Source of the DNA: Shewanella gaetbuli
Lineage (GTDB): Bacteria > Pseudomonadota > Gammaproteobacteria > Enterobacterales > Shewanellaceae
Direction of reading: 5' to 3'
DNA: 64,000 nucleotides
Assembly (NCBI RefSeq): GCF_023284065.1
Contig: NZ_JAKIKP010000016.1
Coordinates: 1-64,000 of the forward strand
Made by a program: the position numbers and the translations under genes. Shown here one piece after another: positions 30,306-40,067 of this stretch; position 1 is the stretch's first letter; each line of letters opens with the position of its first letter. The notes below the pieces were generated by a model. The model was not told the DNA's origin. It did not search any database and saw only the letters and a list, made by a program, of their open reading frames with translations.

Positions 30306-31421
30306 TTAAGCAAGTAAGCTCTTTGGCTCGGTAAATTCTAAAGAAAGTGCTTCAGCCACTTCTTTACAAACCAGCTTTCCATGAATGACATTCAATCCAT
30401 TCAATAAATGCTTGTCAGCAAGTAGTGCTTCTTTATAGCCTAAATTGGCTAATTTGATGATATATGGAAGGGTAGCATTGTTTAGCGCAAACGTTGACGT
30501 ACGAGCTACTGCACCTGGCATGTTAGCTACACAGTAATGCACAACATCATCAACGATATATGTAGGGTCTTGGTGAGTTGTTGCATGAGATGTTTCTACA
30601 CATCCCCCTTGGTCAATGGCGACGTCAACAATGGCACTGCCAGGTTTCATGCGCTTAATTAACTCTTTAGAAATCAGTTTAGGTGCAGCAGCACCTGGCA
30701 CTAATACGCCACCAATAACTAAATCCGCTTCTAAAACATGACGCTCAATAGCATCTGCAGTTGAGTAAATAGCTTTAACAGAAGAACCAAATTGTACGTT
30801 TAGACGACGAAGTGCATCAATGCTTCTATCTAATACTACAACGTCAGCACCCATACCAACAGCCATTTGGGCTGCATTGGTTCCAACCATACCGCCACCA
30901 ATAATAACGACTTTAGCGGGTTCAACACCTGGTACGCCACCTAATAACATGCCACGGCCGCCAAGAGATTTTTCTAATGCACGTGCGCCCGCTTGAATAG
31001 ACATACGGCCAGCAACTTCAGACATAGGTGCTAATAATGGTAATCCGCCACGGTCATCTGTAACGGTTTCATAAGCAATACAAACAGCACCACTTTTAAT
31101 TAAGTCATTTGTTTGAGGTAAATCAGGTGCTAAATGAAGGTAAGTAAATAGAATTTGATCGTGACGTAACATCGCACGCTCAATAGCTTGTGGCTCTTTT
31201 ACTTTGACGATCATATCTGATTTTTCAAATACTTCTGCAGCAGTTGCAAGAATTTGAGCACCAGCATCAACATAATCTTGATTCGTAAAACCGATGCCTA
31301 TCCCTGCATCTGACTGGATAAAGACTTCATGACCTTTTAGAGTCAATTCGCGAACACTAGAAGGAACCATACCGACACGATATTCGTGGTTTTTGATTTC
31401 TGTTGGAACACCAATAATCAT
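30306..31421 (-). CDS. ald: Alanine dehydrogenase
   Basis: This 371-residue enzyme interconverts L-alanine and pyruvate plus ammonia with NAD. The N-terminal block IGVPTEIKNHEYRVGMVPS and the Rossmann segment VVIIGGGMVGTNAAQMAVGMG (near residue 170) are diagnostic, followed by the catalytic-domain VDVAIDQGG. It is divergent from lrp across a 182-base region; Lrp control of ald is known in several bacteria and is inferred here from the arrangement. Confidence 0.95.
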   Translation of the reverse strand: MIIGVPTEIKNHEYRVGMVPSSVRELTLKGHEVFIQSDAGIGIGFTNQDYVDAGAQILATAAEVFEKSDMIVKVKEPQAIERAMLRHDQILFTYLHLAPDLPQTNDLIKSGAVCIAYETVTDDRGGLPLLAPMSEVAGRMSIQAGARALEKSLGGRGMLLGGVPGVEPAKVVIIGGGMVGTNAAQMAVGMGADVVVLDRSIDALRRLNVQFGSSVKAIYSTADAIERHVLEADLVIGGVLVPGAAAPKLISKELIKRMKPGSAIVDVAIDQGGCVETSHATTHQDPTYIVDDVVHYCVANMPGAVARTSTFALNNATLPYIIKLANLGYKEALLADKHLLNGLNVIHGKLVCKEVAEALSLEFTEPKSLLA

Positions 31422-31603
31422 TTTTGAGCCTCAATTTAGATATAACCCGTAGGATTGACGAGTAATTTTTATTATTAATTCAACACCTGAACGTGCTTAT
31501 GTCAGGGTTCTCTAGTATAGTACCCCTTAAGCAGTTTATGCTGCTGAAGTTTGATAATAAAAAGATAAAAATGTTGTTAAAGTGGTAAAATAGAGTTAAA
31601 AAT

Positions 31604-32107
31604 ATGGCGAACAATAAGAATTATTCAGTAAAAGATTTAGACCGTATTGACAGAAATATTTTGAACGAACTTCAGATGGATGGAAGGATATCAAATGTTG
31701 AACTCTCTAAACGTGTCGGCCTGAGTCCAACTCCTTGTCTTGAAAGGGTTAAACGTCTTGAGAAGCAAGGTTTTATCAATGGTTATACCGCTCTAGTTAA
31801 TCCACACTATCTAGGTGCATCACTGTTAGTATTTGTTGAAATTACGTTAAATCGTGATACACCAGATATTTTTGATCGCTTTAATCGTGCGGTGCAGTTA
31901 TTAGATGATATTCAAGAGTGCCATTTAGTGTCTGGTGATTTTGATTATTTACTTAAAACGCGAGTATCTGATATGTCAGCTTATCGTCGCTTATTAGGTG
32001 AAACCTTATTAAAGTTACCATCAGTATCGGATACTCGCACATACGTGGTAATGGAAGAAGTTAAGCAAACTAATAAAGTCGCGCTTAATGTCATCACTGA
32101 GTCTTAA
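31604..32107 (+). CDS. lrp: Leucine-responsive regulatory protein Lrp
   Basis: This 167-residue AsnC/Lrp regulator has an N-terminal winged helix-turn-helix (DLDRIDRNILNELQMDGRIS to RVKRLEKQGFI) and a C-terminal ligand-binding RAM domain. The gene lies directly before ftsK, the conserved lrp-ftsK-lolA-rarA order, which supports the name Lrp over a paralogue. It is divergent from ald and followed by a terminator. Confidence 0.94.
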   Translation: MANNKNYSVKDLDRIDRNILNELQMDGRISNVELSKRVGLSPTPCLERVKRLEKQGFINGYTALVNPHYLGASLLVFVEITLNRDTPDIFDRFNRAVQLLDDIQECHLVSGDFDYLLKTRVSDMSAYRRLLGETLLKLPSVSDTRTYVVMEEVKQTNKVALNVITES

Positions 32108-32131
32108 ATCTAATTTTTACTTACCCTGAAT

Positions 32132-32171
32132 CACAGGATTGGTCTTTTAAGACTAATCCTGTTTATTTTTT
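32132..32171 (+). terminator. Rho-independent terminator after lrp
   Basis: ACAGGATTGGTCTT / AAGACTAATCCTGT stem (one G-T pair) followed by TTATTTTTT. Confidence 0.9.
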
Positions 32172-32317
32172 ATACTTGCCACAAGTTATCCATTCCGATC
32201 GGTGAAAACCTATTCACATTCCATTGAGCTAATTTGATTCACAGTGCATAATCGTTGATATATTACAGACTTTTTCTGTTATATTTTATTGTCTTCTTTT
32301 ACGCATGGAAAATACCG

Positions 32318-35038
32318 TTGACTCAGGGAAATAGCTTAAAAACACTCAGTGGCCTACAGCGACTTTTAGAAGGTGGCCTCATATTTTGTTGCATGGTTGC
32401 AACTTATATTTTATTGGCATTATCGAGCTTCAGCCCTAATGACCCCGGCTGGAGTCAATCTCATTATCAAGGTGAAATTCATAACTGGACAGGTGCAGTT
32501 GGTGCTTGGACAGCAGATGTATTATTTTATTTCTTCGGATTTATTGCCTATTTAATCCCAATTATTATTGCTACTACAGGCTGGTTTTTCTTTAATCGTG
32601 CCCACAAGTTATTAGAAATTGATTATTTTTCAGTGGGTCTAAGGATCATTGGCTTTATGTTAATGGTGTTAGCTTCTGCGGCACTAGTTAGCATGAATGT
32701 TGATGATGTTTATGTGTTCTCCGCTGGCGGTGTCGCAGGCGACGTAATTAACCAAGCCATGCTGCCGTACTTTAATGTACTGGGCACCACACTGTTATTG
32801 TTATGCTTTATTGGAGCAGGGTTTACATTAGCCACCGGAATTAGCTGGCTAACCATTATTGAGTTATTGGGACATGGTGTTATTTGGTTAGCGCTTAAAT
32901 TGTGGCATTTACCTCAAACCATTAACAGATCGCGAGAAACTGAAGATACTCGTGGCTTTATGAGCATGGTCGACAAATTTAAACAACGACGAGAAAACGG
33001 TTTTGATGAAACCGACATAACTGATACTCAAGTTAATATTAAACCGCACTCAGTCACTGAGTCAGAATCAGAACCCACTGAGCAAGTTATTCAACAAAAT
33101 GATTCAGAGTCACAGGATCCAGAGCCACAGTCTAATAGCAATGCCTTATTAGCGGCCAAAGCGAAACTCGCTAAAAAACGCAGTATCTTCAGCCGTAAAT
33201 CGAAACAACCTCAAGTTGACCCAAGTAAAGTTGATGATGACGATGAAATGCTAGAGCCGAAAATGTTCCAGCAAGATATTAATGATATCGAACCTACCAT
33301 CGTCCCTTGGACCGCTGAAGATGAAGATAAGACACCGAGTTTTTCGGCAATTGATGATGTAGATGATATAGAGCCAGTCATTAAAGCCGCTGAAACTCAA
33401 GAAGACCAGCCATTGGCCGCGTTAGATCAAACCCATTCACAAGGGGCGTTAGTGGCACAACAACAGCCTAAAAAAGAAGCCAAAATTGTTGATGGTATTG
33501 TGCTGATTGACGGTCAAACGCCTGAACAAGCAAGAAAGCCGATGCCGCCTTTACCAGATATCAGTTTACTGGATGTGCCAGACAGAAAGAAAAACCCTAT
33601 CACAGAGGAAGAATTAGAGCAGGTTGCGCGATTAGTTGAAGTCAAATTAGCTGATTTTAATATTGTTGCTAATGTGGTGGGGGTCTATCCCGGTCCTGTA
33701 GTGACCCGATTTGAACTGGAGTTAGCACCAGGTGTAAAAGCCTCTAAAATCACTAATCTGTCTAAAGATTTAGCCCGTTCGTTGTTATCTGAAAACGTAC
33801 GTGTGGTAGAAGTGATTCCAGGTAAAGCTTATGTTGGCCTTGAATTACCTAATAAATTCCGTGAAACCGTATTTATGCGTGATGTTCTTGATTGTGACGC
33901 ATTTAGGGACAGTAAATCGAAGTTATCAATGGTACTTGGTCAAGATATTTCCGGCGACCCTGTTGTAGTTGATTTAGGTAAAATGCCGCACTTGCTAGTG
34001 GCAGGTACTACGGGTTCAGGTAAGTCTGTAGGTGTGAACGTGATGATCACCAGTTTGCTTTATAAATCTGGCCCTGATGATGTGCGCTTTATTATGATCG
34101 ACCCGAAAATGCTTGAATTGTCGGTATATGAGGGGATCCCGCACCTATTATGTGAAGTGGTTACCGACATGAAAGAAGCTGCCAATGCACTGCGTTGGTG
34201 TGTGGGTGAAATGGAGCGTCGTTATAAACTAATGTCGGCATTAGGGGTACGTAACCTTAAAGGCTATAACATAAAAATTAAAGAGGCTGCTGCTAAAGGG
34301 GAATACATACCCGATCCGTTATGGAAACAGTCTGAAAGCATGTTAGATGAAGCGCCAGCTTTAGAAAAGTTACCGGCAATTGTGGTTGTGGTAGATGAAT
34401 TTGCCGACATGATTATGATTGTGGGTAAAAAGGTGGAAGAGTTAATTGCCCGTATTGCTCAAAAGGCTAGGGCTGCGGGTATTCATTTAATATTAGCCAC
34501 CCAAAGACCATCAGTAGACGTAATTACTGGTTTGATTAAAGCGAATATTCCAACCCGTATCGCGTTTCAGGTTTCTTCACGTATTGATTCAAGAACCATT
34601 CTAGACCAACAAGGTGCAGAAACATTATTAGGTATGGGTGATATGTTATATCTGCCCCCTGGTACCAGTGTACCAAATCGTGTTCACGGCGCGTTTATTG
34701 ATGATCATGAAGTACACAAAGTTGTGGCCGATTGGTGTGAGCGTGGAAAACCACAATACATTGATGAAATTTTAAATGGTGTATCTGACGGTGAACAAGT
34801 ATTGCTGCCTGGTGAAGCATCAGAATCTGAAGATGATTTAGATGCACTTTATGATGAAGCGGTTGCTTTTGTGACTGAAACGCGTCGTGGCTCAATTTCC
34901 AGCGTGCAGAGAAAGTTTAAAATAGGTTATAACCGTGCGGCCAGAATTATCGAGTCAATGGAAGCGCAGGGGATTGTGAGCTCGCAAGGTCATAATGGTA
35001 ATCGTGAAGTATTGGCACCACCGCCACCGAAAAATTAG
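32318..35038 (+). CDS. ftsK: DNA translocase FtsK
   Basis: This protein of about 906 residues anchors at the division septum and pumps DNA during chromosome segregation and dif resolution. It has four N-terminal transmembrane segments (first about 15-40, last near residue 170), an acidic/Gln-rich linker (about 215-410), the motor with Walker A GTTGSGKSVGVN and Walker B VVVVDEFADM, and a C-terminal gamma winged-helix for KOPS reading. The TTG at 32318 (preceded by GGAA) gives MTQGNSLKTL and is preferred over an ATG at 32255, whose extra 21 residues are a hydrophobic AT-rich leader without a ribosome binding site. Confidence 0.93.
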   Translation: MTQGNSLKTLSGLQRLLEGGLIFCCMVATYILLALSSFSPNDPGWSQSHYQGEIHNWTGAVGAWTADVLFYFFGFIAYLIPIIIATTGWFFFNRAHKLLEIDYFSVGLRIIGFMLMVLASAALVSMNVDDVYVFSAGGVAGDVINQAMLPYFNVLGTTLLLLCFIGAGFTLATGISWLTIIELLGHGVIWLALKLWHLPQTINRSRETEDTRGFMSMVDKFKQRRENGFDETDITDTQVNIKPHSVTESESEPTEQVIQQNDSESQDPEPQSNSNALLAAKAKLAKKRSIFSRKSKQPQVDPSKVDDDDEMLEPKMFQQDINDIEPTIVPWTAEDEDKTPSFSAIDDVDDIEPVIKAAETQEDQPLAALDQTHSQGALVAQQQPKKEAKIVDGIVLIDGQTPEQARKPMPPLPDISLLDVPDRKKNPITEEELEQVARLVEVKLADFNIVANVVGVYPGPVVTRFELELAPGVKASKITNLSKDLARSLLSENVRVVEVIPGKAYVGLELPNKFRETVFMRDVLDCDAFRDSKSKLSMVLGQDISGDPVVVDLGKMPHLLVAGTTGSGKSVGVNVMITSLLYKSGPDDVRFIMIDPKMLELSVYEGIPHLLCEVVTDMKEAANALRWCVGEMERRYKLMSALGVRNLKGYNIKIKEAAAKGEYIPDPLWKQSESMLDEAPALEKLPAIVVVVDEFADMIMIVGKKVEELIARIAQKARAAGIHLILATQRPSVDVITGLIKANIPTRIAFQVSSRIDSRTILDQQGAETLLGMGDMLYLPPGTSVPNRVHGAFIDDHEVHKVVADWCERGKPQYIDEILNGVSDGEQVLLPGEASESEDDLDALYDEAVAFVTETRRGSISSVQRKFKIGYNRAARIIESMEAQGIVSSQGHNGNREVLAPPPPKN

Positions 35039-35049
35039 TAGGAAATAAT

Positions 35050-35694
35050 ATGCTATTAAAGCCATCTGTTATTGTTTCATTTGTTGCAACCTCACTGTTA
35101 ACCAGTGGCGTTGTTATGGCTGACGTTGCGTCTGCATTACGTAGTAAACTGTCAAATATTGATAATTTGCATGCAAAGTTTGAACAACAAGTTACTGATG
35201 TCAATAAGAAACCTATCCAATCAGGTAGTGGTATTTTTGCGTTATCTCATCCCAATAAATTCTTTTGGAATCTTACTGAGCCAGATGAGTCACTGATAGT
35301 AGCAGACGGAGTAAATCTATGGATTTACAACCCCTTTGCTGAAGAAGTCACCGTGATGGACATTGATCAAGCGGTTGAAGCCTCGCCAATTGCTTTATTA
35401 GTGCACAGAGATGAAAAAACTTGGTCACAGTATCATGTTAATCAGGCGAGCTCAGACAAAAATGAGTGCTTTGACATAAAGCCAAAGCAAGCTAGCGGTA
35501 ATGTTGTTGAAGTAACCGTTTGTTTTGCTGGTGAACAATTATCCTCATTTGATTTATTAGATGAACAGGGTAATTTGAGCCAGTTTTCATTATCTGAACA
35601 ACGTAATTTAGCTGAAGAAGAACAAACATTGTTTGACTTTGCTATTCCTGAAAATGTTGATATTGATGATCAACGCCTAAAACAAGTGCCTTAA
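35050..35694 (+). CDS. lolA: Outer-membrane lipoprotein carrier protein LolA
   Basis: This 214-residue periplasmic chaperone has a signal peptide (about 1-24, ending VVMA) and the LolA pattern: LHAKFEQQVTD near residue 40 and a PNKFFWNLTEPDESLIVADG region near 70-90. It ferries lipoproteins from LolCDE to LolB. It sits 11 bases after ftsK and five bases before the rarA GTG, so the genes are cotranscribed. Confidence 0.94.
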   Translation: MLLKPSVIVSFVATSLLTSGVVMADVASALRSKLSNIDNLHAKFEQQVTDVNKKPIQSGSGIFALSHPNKFFWNLTEPDESLIVADGVNLWIYNPFAEEVTVMDIDQAVEASPIALLVHRDEKTWSQYHVNQASSDKNECFDIKPKQASGNVVEVTVCFAGEQLSSFDLLDEQGNLSQFSLSEQRNLAEEEQTLFDFAIPENVDIDDQRLKQVP

Positions 35695-35698
35695 AATC

Positions 35699-37030
35699 GT
35701 GAGTAACCTCGGTTTCGACTTTGCCCCAGATTTTCGCCCATTAGCTGCTAGAATGCGGCCGCGAGATATTAGTGAATATATTGGCCAGAATCATTTACTT
35801 GGACAAGGTAAACCACTAAGACAAGCCTTAGAGGCAAATCGTGCTCATTCAATGTTGTTGTGGGGGCCACCGGGTACCGGAAAAACCACTTTAGCTGAAT
35901 TAGTAGCACATTACGCCAATGCCCATGTTGAACGCATTTCTGCGGTAACATCGGGTGTCAAAGATATTCGTGCCGCCATCGAGCAAGCTAAAGCCATAGC
36001 TCAAAGCCGCGGCCAGCGAACACTGCTATTTGTTGACGAGGTTCATCGTTTTAATAAAAGCCAACAAGACGCATTTTTACCGTTTATTGAAGACGGTACG
36101 GTTATTTTTATTGGGGCAACAACCGAAAACCCATCATTTGAAATTAACAACGCGCTACTTTCTCGTGCTCGGGTGTATTTAATTCATCGCTTAACCGATG
36201 ATGAAATTATACAAATAGCCCAACAAGCGTTAACTGACAATGAGCGAGGTTTAGGGCAACGACAACTGACATTACCGCATGATGTTGCTGTATCGTTAGC
36301 GCAAATTTGTGAGGGTGATGCTCGTAAAGCACTCAACTTAATAGAGTTAATGGCAGATTTTGTTGAAGACAATAATGCCTTTACTCTTGAAATGCTTACC
36401 CAAGTTGCAGGGCACCAAGCCGCGGGCTATGACAAAAATGGCGACCAATTTTACGATTTAATTTCAGCCGTACATAAATCCGTTAGAGGTTCGTCGCCAG
36501 ATGCCGCGCTATATTGGTTTTGTCGAATTTTAGAAGGTGGCGGTGATCCTCTTTATGTAGCAAGACGTTTATTGGCTATTGCTTCAGAAGATATTGGCAA
36601 CGCTGACCCAGTGGCGATGACGGTCGCGCTCAATGCGTGGGATTGTTATCATCGCATTGGCCCAACAGAAGGCGAGCGAGCTATTGCCCAAGCGGTATTA
36701 TATTTAGCCAGCGCGCCCAAAAGTAATGCCGTTTATACCGCATTCAAGCAAGCTAGAAGTTTAGCTAAAGAAACAGGCCATGAGCCCGTACCGAACCATT
36801 TACGTAATGCGCCTACTCAATTAATGAAAGATATTGGTTATGGTCAAGAGTATAGATATGCCCACGATGAAGATGGAGCTTATGCTGCGGGCGAGAATTA
36901 TTTTCCTGAATCATTAAAAACGAGTAAATTTTATCAACCCACTAATCGAGGGTTTGAAAAAAGAATACAAGACAAATTAGCCAACCTAGAGCAGTTAGAT
37001 CAACTCAGCGGACTAAAACGTTATGACTAA
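35699..37030 (+). CDS. rarA: Replication-associated recombination protein RarA
   Basis: This 443-residue AAA+ ATPase of the MgsA/WRNIP1 family acts at stalled replication forks. Walker A is LLWGPPGTGKTTLA (about residues 53-66) and Walker B is LLFVDEVHRF (about 110). The C-terminal tetramerisation region (GSSPDAALYWFCRILEGGGD) is intact. GTG is the only start that fits the lolA spacing. Its end overlaps crcB by eight bases. Confidence 0.94.
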   Translation: MSNLGFDFAPDFRPLAARMRPRDISEYIGQNHLLGQGKPLRQALEANRAHSMLLWGPPGTGKTTLAELVAHYANAHVERISAVTSGVKDIRAAIEQAKAIAQSRGQRTLLFVDEVHRFNKSQQDAFLPFIEDGTVIFIGATTENPSFEINNALLSRARVYLIHRLTDDEIIQIAQQALTDNERGLGQRQLTLPHDVAVSLAQICEGDARKALNLIELMADFVEDNNAFTLEMLTQVAGHQAAGYDKNGDQFYDLISAVHKSVRGSSPDAALYWFCRILEGGGDPLYVARRLLAIASEDIGNADPVAMTVALNAWDCYHRIGPTEGERAIAQAVLYLASAPKSNAVYTAFKQARSLAKETGHEPVPNHLRNAPTQLMKDIGYGQEYRYAHDEDGAYAAGENYFPESLKTSKFYQPTNRGFEKRIQDKLANLEQLDQLSGLKRYD

Positions 37031-37397
37031 TATTTTGTTTGTGGCATTAGGTGGCTCAATTGGTGCTGTTTTACGCTATCTAATTTCAATATTTATGATC
37101 CAAGTATTTGGAAGCAGTTTCCCTTTTGGTACACTGATGGTCAATATACTTGGCTCGTTTCTAATGGGTGTGGTTTATGCACTTGGGCAACTGAGTCATA
37201 TAAGCCCAGAATTAAAATCAATGATTGGAGTTGGTTTATTAGGAGCGTTAACCACTTTTTCTACTTTTTCAAATGAAACCTTACTGTTAATGCAAGAAGG
37301 TTTATGGTTTAAGAGTATTTTGAATGTATTGTTGAATGTCAGTGTGTGCCTATTTATGGTGTACCTTGGACAACAATTAATTTTTTCACGCGTTTAA
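37023..37397 (+). CDS. crcB: Fluoride channel CrcB/Fluc
   Basis: This 124-residue four-helix membrane protein exports fluoride. Diagnostic segments are GGSIGAVLRYLIS, GTLMVNILGSFLMG with the conserved Asn, and the GALTTFSTFSNE Phe-box/Na-site region. It overlaps rarA by eight bases and precedes serS by 18. No fluoride riboswitch is possible in the overlap, so expression depends on the rarA transcript. Confidence 0.94.
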   Translation: MTNILFVALGGSIGAVLRYLISIFMIQVFGSSFPFGTLMVNILGSFLMGVVYALGQLSHISPELKSMIGVGLLGALTTFSTFSNETLLLMQEGLWFKSILNVLLNVSVCLFMVYLGQQLIFSRV

Positions 37398-37415
37398 CTT
37401 AAAAGAACTGAGAAC

Positions 37416-38702
37416 ATGCTAGATCCAAAATTTTTGCGAAATGAACTTGAAGACACTGCTAAGCGATTAGCTGCCCGTGGTTATACTTTAGATGTAGCGC
37501 ACATTTCATCCCTTGAAGAAAAGCGTAAAAAGCTACAAGTAGAAACAGAAGAGTTACAAGCGTCTCGTAATGCCATTTCCAAGTCGATTGGACAAGCTAA
37601 AGCCAAAGGTGAAGACATAGCACCTATTATGGCTCAAGTGGGTGATTTAGGTTCAAAGTTAGATGCTAAAAAAGCTGAGTTAGCTGAATTACTGCAACAG
37701 TTAAACATGATTGCAATGAGCATTCCTAACTTGCCAGACGATGCAGTACCAGCAGGTGCAGACGAAAATGACAACGTTGAAGTTCGTCGTTGGGGTACGC
37801 CAAAAAGCTTCGATTTTGAAGTAAAAGATCACCTTGACCTGGGTGAGGCCCTTGACGGCTTAGATTTTAAAAATGCCGTTAAAATTACCGGTTCACGCTT
37901 TATCGTAATGAAAGGTCAAATTGCCCGCTTAAACCGTGCATTAGGCCAGTTCATGTTAGATATGCATACTACTCAGCATGGCTACACTGAAGCTTACGTG
38001 CCATTATTGGTTAATGAAGACAGCTTATTAGGCACTGGGCAGCTACCTAAATTTGGTGAAGATTTATTCCACACCAAACCTGCAACGGAAGAAGCACAAA
38101 GCTTATCTCTTATTCCTACAGCTGAAGTGCCATTAACTAATTTAGTGCGTGATACCATCATTGATGAAGCCGACTTACCCATTAAAATGACCGCTTTAAC
38201 CGCGTGTTTTAGAAGTGAAGCAGGCTCTTACGGTCGTGATACTCGTGGTCTTATTCGTCAGCATCAATTTGATAAAGTCGAGTTAGTACAAATTGTTCAT
38301 CCAGAACAGTCAATGGAAGCGCTTGAGTCACTGACTCAACATGCAGAAAACATTCTACAGGCACTAGAATTACCTTATCGTACCGTCGTGTTATGTACCG
38401 GCGACATGGGCTTTGGCGCAAGCAAAACGTTTGATATTGAAGTGTGGTTGCCAGCACAGAATACTTACCGTGAAATCTCATCATGTTCTAACATGAAAGA
38501 CTTCCAAGCCCGCCGCATGCAAGCTAGATTCCGCAACAAGGCTGACAATAAGCCAGCGTTAGTCCACACCTTAAATGGTTCTGGTTTAGCGGTAGGCCGT
38601 ACTTTGGTGGCGATTTTAGAAAACTATCAAAATGCTGATGGAACCATTACTGTTCCTACAGTACTTCGCCCATATATGGGTGGCTTAGAAGTGATTGGTT
38701 AA
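37416..38702 (+). CDS. serS: Seryl-tRNA synthetase
   Basis: This 428-residue class II synthetase charges tRNA-Ser. It has the N-terminal antiparallel coiled coil (about residues 28-100), motif 2 TACFRSEAGSYGRDTRG with the following RQHQFDKVE, and motif 3 NGSGLAVGRTLVAILE. Length matches E. coli SerRS (430). It is the last well-conserved gene of the ftsK-lolA-rarA-crcB-serS run. A tRNA-Ser(UGA) gene lies about 5 kb away. Confidence 0.96.
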   Translation: MLDPKFLRNELEDTAKRLAARGYTLDVAHISSLEEKRKKLQVETEELQASRNAISKSIGQAKAKGEDIAPIMAQVGDLGSKLDAKKAELAELLQQLNMIAMSIPNLPDDAVPAGADENDNVEVRRWGTPKSFDFEVKDHLDLGEALDGLDFKNAVKITGSRFIVMKGQIARLNRALGQFMLDMHTTQHGYTEAYVPLLVNEDSLLGTGQLPKFGEDLFHTKPATEEAQSLSLIPTAEVPLTNLVRDTIIDEADLPIKMTALTACFRSEAGSYGRDTRGLIRQHQFDKVELVQIVHPEQSMEALESLTQHAENILQALELPYRTVVLCTGDMGFGASKTFDIEVWLPAQNTYREISSCSNMKDFQARRMQARFRNKADNKPALVHTLNGSGLAVGRTLVAILENYQNADGTITVPTVLRPYMGGLEVIG

Positions 38703-38780
38703 TAAAGTTTTTAATTGACTACGTAGCACTTTTTCATTACAAATACCGTTAGTATGTATTTGTACTTGGGAAAGTGCACG

Positions 38781-38948
38781 ATGTTGCAGAAAAACAATAA
38801 AAAACCGTCATCTACAAGCCGCAGAATGACTAATAATAATCGTTTGATATATTCATTAGTGATGATGTTTTTTGGATCTTTTGTGTTGTTTCAGATAGGT
38901 CAGGCCATGTTAATTGTCATTAAACATGGTACGCCGCTTTTACAATAA
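38781..38948 (+). CDS. Small single-pass membrane protein, unknown function
   Basis: This 55-residue protein has a basic Lys/Arg/Asn-rich N-terminus (about 1-22) and one hydrophobic segment (about 24-46). The ATG at 38781 is preferred over 38754 because GGGAA lies eight bases upstream. It is followed by a strong terminator shared with the convergent tus genes. I do not recognise a family; similar tiny proteins occur after serS in Shewanella as far as I recall. Confidence 0.55.
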   Translation: MLQKNNKKPSSTSRRMTNNNRLIYSLVMMFFGSFVLFQIGQAMLIVIKHGTPLLQ

Positions 38949-38974
38949 CAGCGTCCAATATGAACAGTTAATAA

Positions 38975-39006
38975 AAATGCCTTGTTTTTAAACAAGGCAT
39001 TTTTTA
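38975..39006. terminator. Bidirectional terminator between the small membrane protein gene and tusE
   Basis: AATGCCTTGTTT / AAACAAGGCATT stem with A-run before and T-run after; convergent genes on both sides. Confidence 0.88.
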
Positions 39007-39048
39007 TTGAAGCTAAAGCTCACTCTACACGCAGTTTACTTAAACTCT

Positions 39049-39399
39049 TTATAAGCATTTTGCAGGTTTAGGTAAGCCCGCAATTTTAGTGGCTTGTTTA
39101 GCTGGCCCTACAGGGAATAACGTATAAAGGTACTTTGAGTTACCTTTTTCAGCACCAAGGCTTTGGCCTATGGCTTTAACTAACACTCTTATGGCTGGAC
39201 TTGTTTTGTACTCCATATAAAACTCACGCACAAAACGAATCACTTCCCAATGTTGTTCTGTTAACTCAATTTCTTCAGTAGCTGCAATTATGGCGGCCAT
39301 ATCTTCATGCCAGTCATGGGCATTTTTTAAATAACCTTGTTTGTCTGTTTCAATCGCTTTGCCATTAAATTGAAACGAAAACTCGAAACTTGTAGTCAT
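39049..39399 (-). CDS. tusE: Sulfur-relay protein TusE (DsrC family)
   Basis: This 116-residue protein accepts persulfide sulfur from TusBCD and passes it to MnmA for 2-thiolation of tRNA wobble uridine. The DsrC signature is present: a glycine-rich start, LTEQHWEVIRFVREFY in the middle and the active Cys as the penultimate residue (KCL end). It is the last gene of tusD-C-B-E on the minus strand, seven bases after tusB. Confidence 0.93.
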   Translation of the reverse strand: MTTSFEFSFQFNGKAIETDKQGYLKNAHDWHEDMAAIIAATEEIELTEQHWEVIRFVREFYMEYKTSPAIRVLVKAIGQSLGAEKGNSKYLYTLFPVGPAKQATKIAGLPKPAKCL

Positions 39400-39406
39400 A
39401 ATAGGT

Positions 39407-39703
39407 TTACCAGGTGATCACTTTTTGGTGTGTTAAAGATTGAGCGACAAACTCATTCATACTGATTAAATTGATTGCTATTGACGATGCCGCCAAGTGT
39501 TTTTCGGTTAAGCCTCTAGCAGCAACATCGTCAGCTAACGCCATTATGTTGAATGGTTTAAGCTTATTGAGCCATTGCTGATCTAATAGGGCAATTACGG
39601 CATCAGAACTTAAGACAATACTGTCTTGCGGAGCACAAAAACGAAGGCATACTGCTAAAGCATTGTCATTTAACGCAGATGTTTGAACATGATGTAAAAT
39701 CAA
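39407..39703 (-). CDS. tusB: Sulfur-relay protein TusB (DsrH family)
   Basis: This 98-residue protein matches TusB, with an N-terminal LHHVQTSAL strand, a central DSIVLSSDAVIAL segment and a C-terminal ending in TW. It is part of the TusBCD hexamer. Its start overlaps the tusC stop by four bases. Confidence 0.88.
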   Translation of the reverse strand: MILHHVQTSALNDNALAVCLRFCAPQDSIVLSSDAVIALLDQQWLNKLKPFNIMALADDVAARGLTEKHLAASSIAINLISMNEFVAQSLTHQKVITW

Positions 39704-40056
39704 AATACTAATACCTCATCTGCTTGTTGTAATTGCTCAGTAATGACAGTGCTTGACGCCAGTTGTGCACTAATTGCTAAATCTTCAAGCGTTAACCCAA
39801 AGCGTTGTAATGATGTTTCACACACTAAAACGTGTTCTATATCGTAAAGGTCAAATGCTTTAAAAACTGATACATAATCTTTGCTTCCCGCTAATTCAGG
39901 CTGCTGATCAGCCAGCAAATGCAATACCGCTTCATCAGTAAAAACTAAGCATAATTGTTGTTCAAAACTGGCGCTTAACAAGGCAAAGTCTATTCCTTCA
40001 CGACTACTAGTAGCGCCAAAGGGCGCATGACGAAAAACTACGCATATGTGCTTCAT
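39700..40056 (-). CDS. tusC: Sulfur-relay protein TusC (DsrF family)
   Basis: This 118-residue protein matches TusC, with the N-terminal VVFRHAPFGATSSREGIDFALLSASFEQ pattern (given here by its ends: FRHAPFG and SREGIDF) and a VCETSLQRFGL segment carrying a conserved Cys. It is 11 bases after tusD and overlaps tusB by four. Confidence 0.9.
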   Translation of the reverse strand: MKHICVVFRHAPFGATSSREGIDFALLSASFEQQLCLVFTDEAVLHLLADQQPELAGSKDYVSVFKAFDLYDIEHVLVCETSLQRFGLTLEDLAISAQLASSTVITEQLQQADEVLVF

Positions 40057-40067
40057 GATAGTGATCC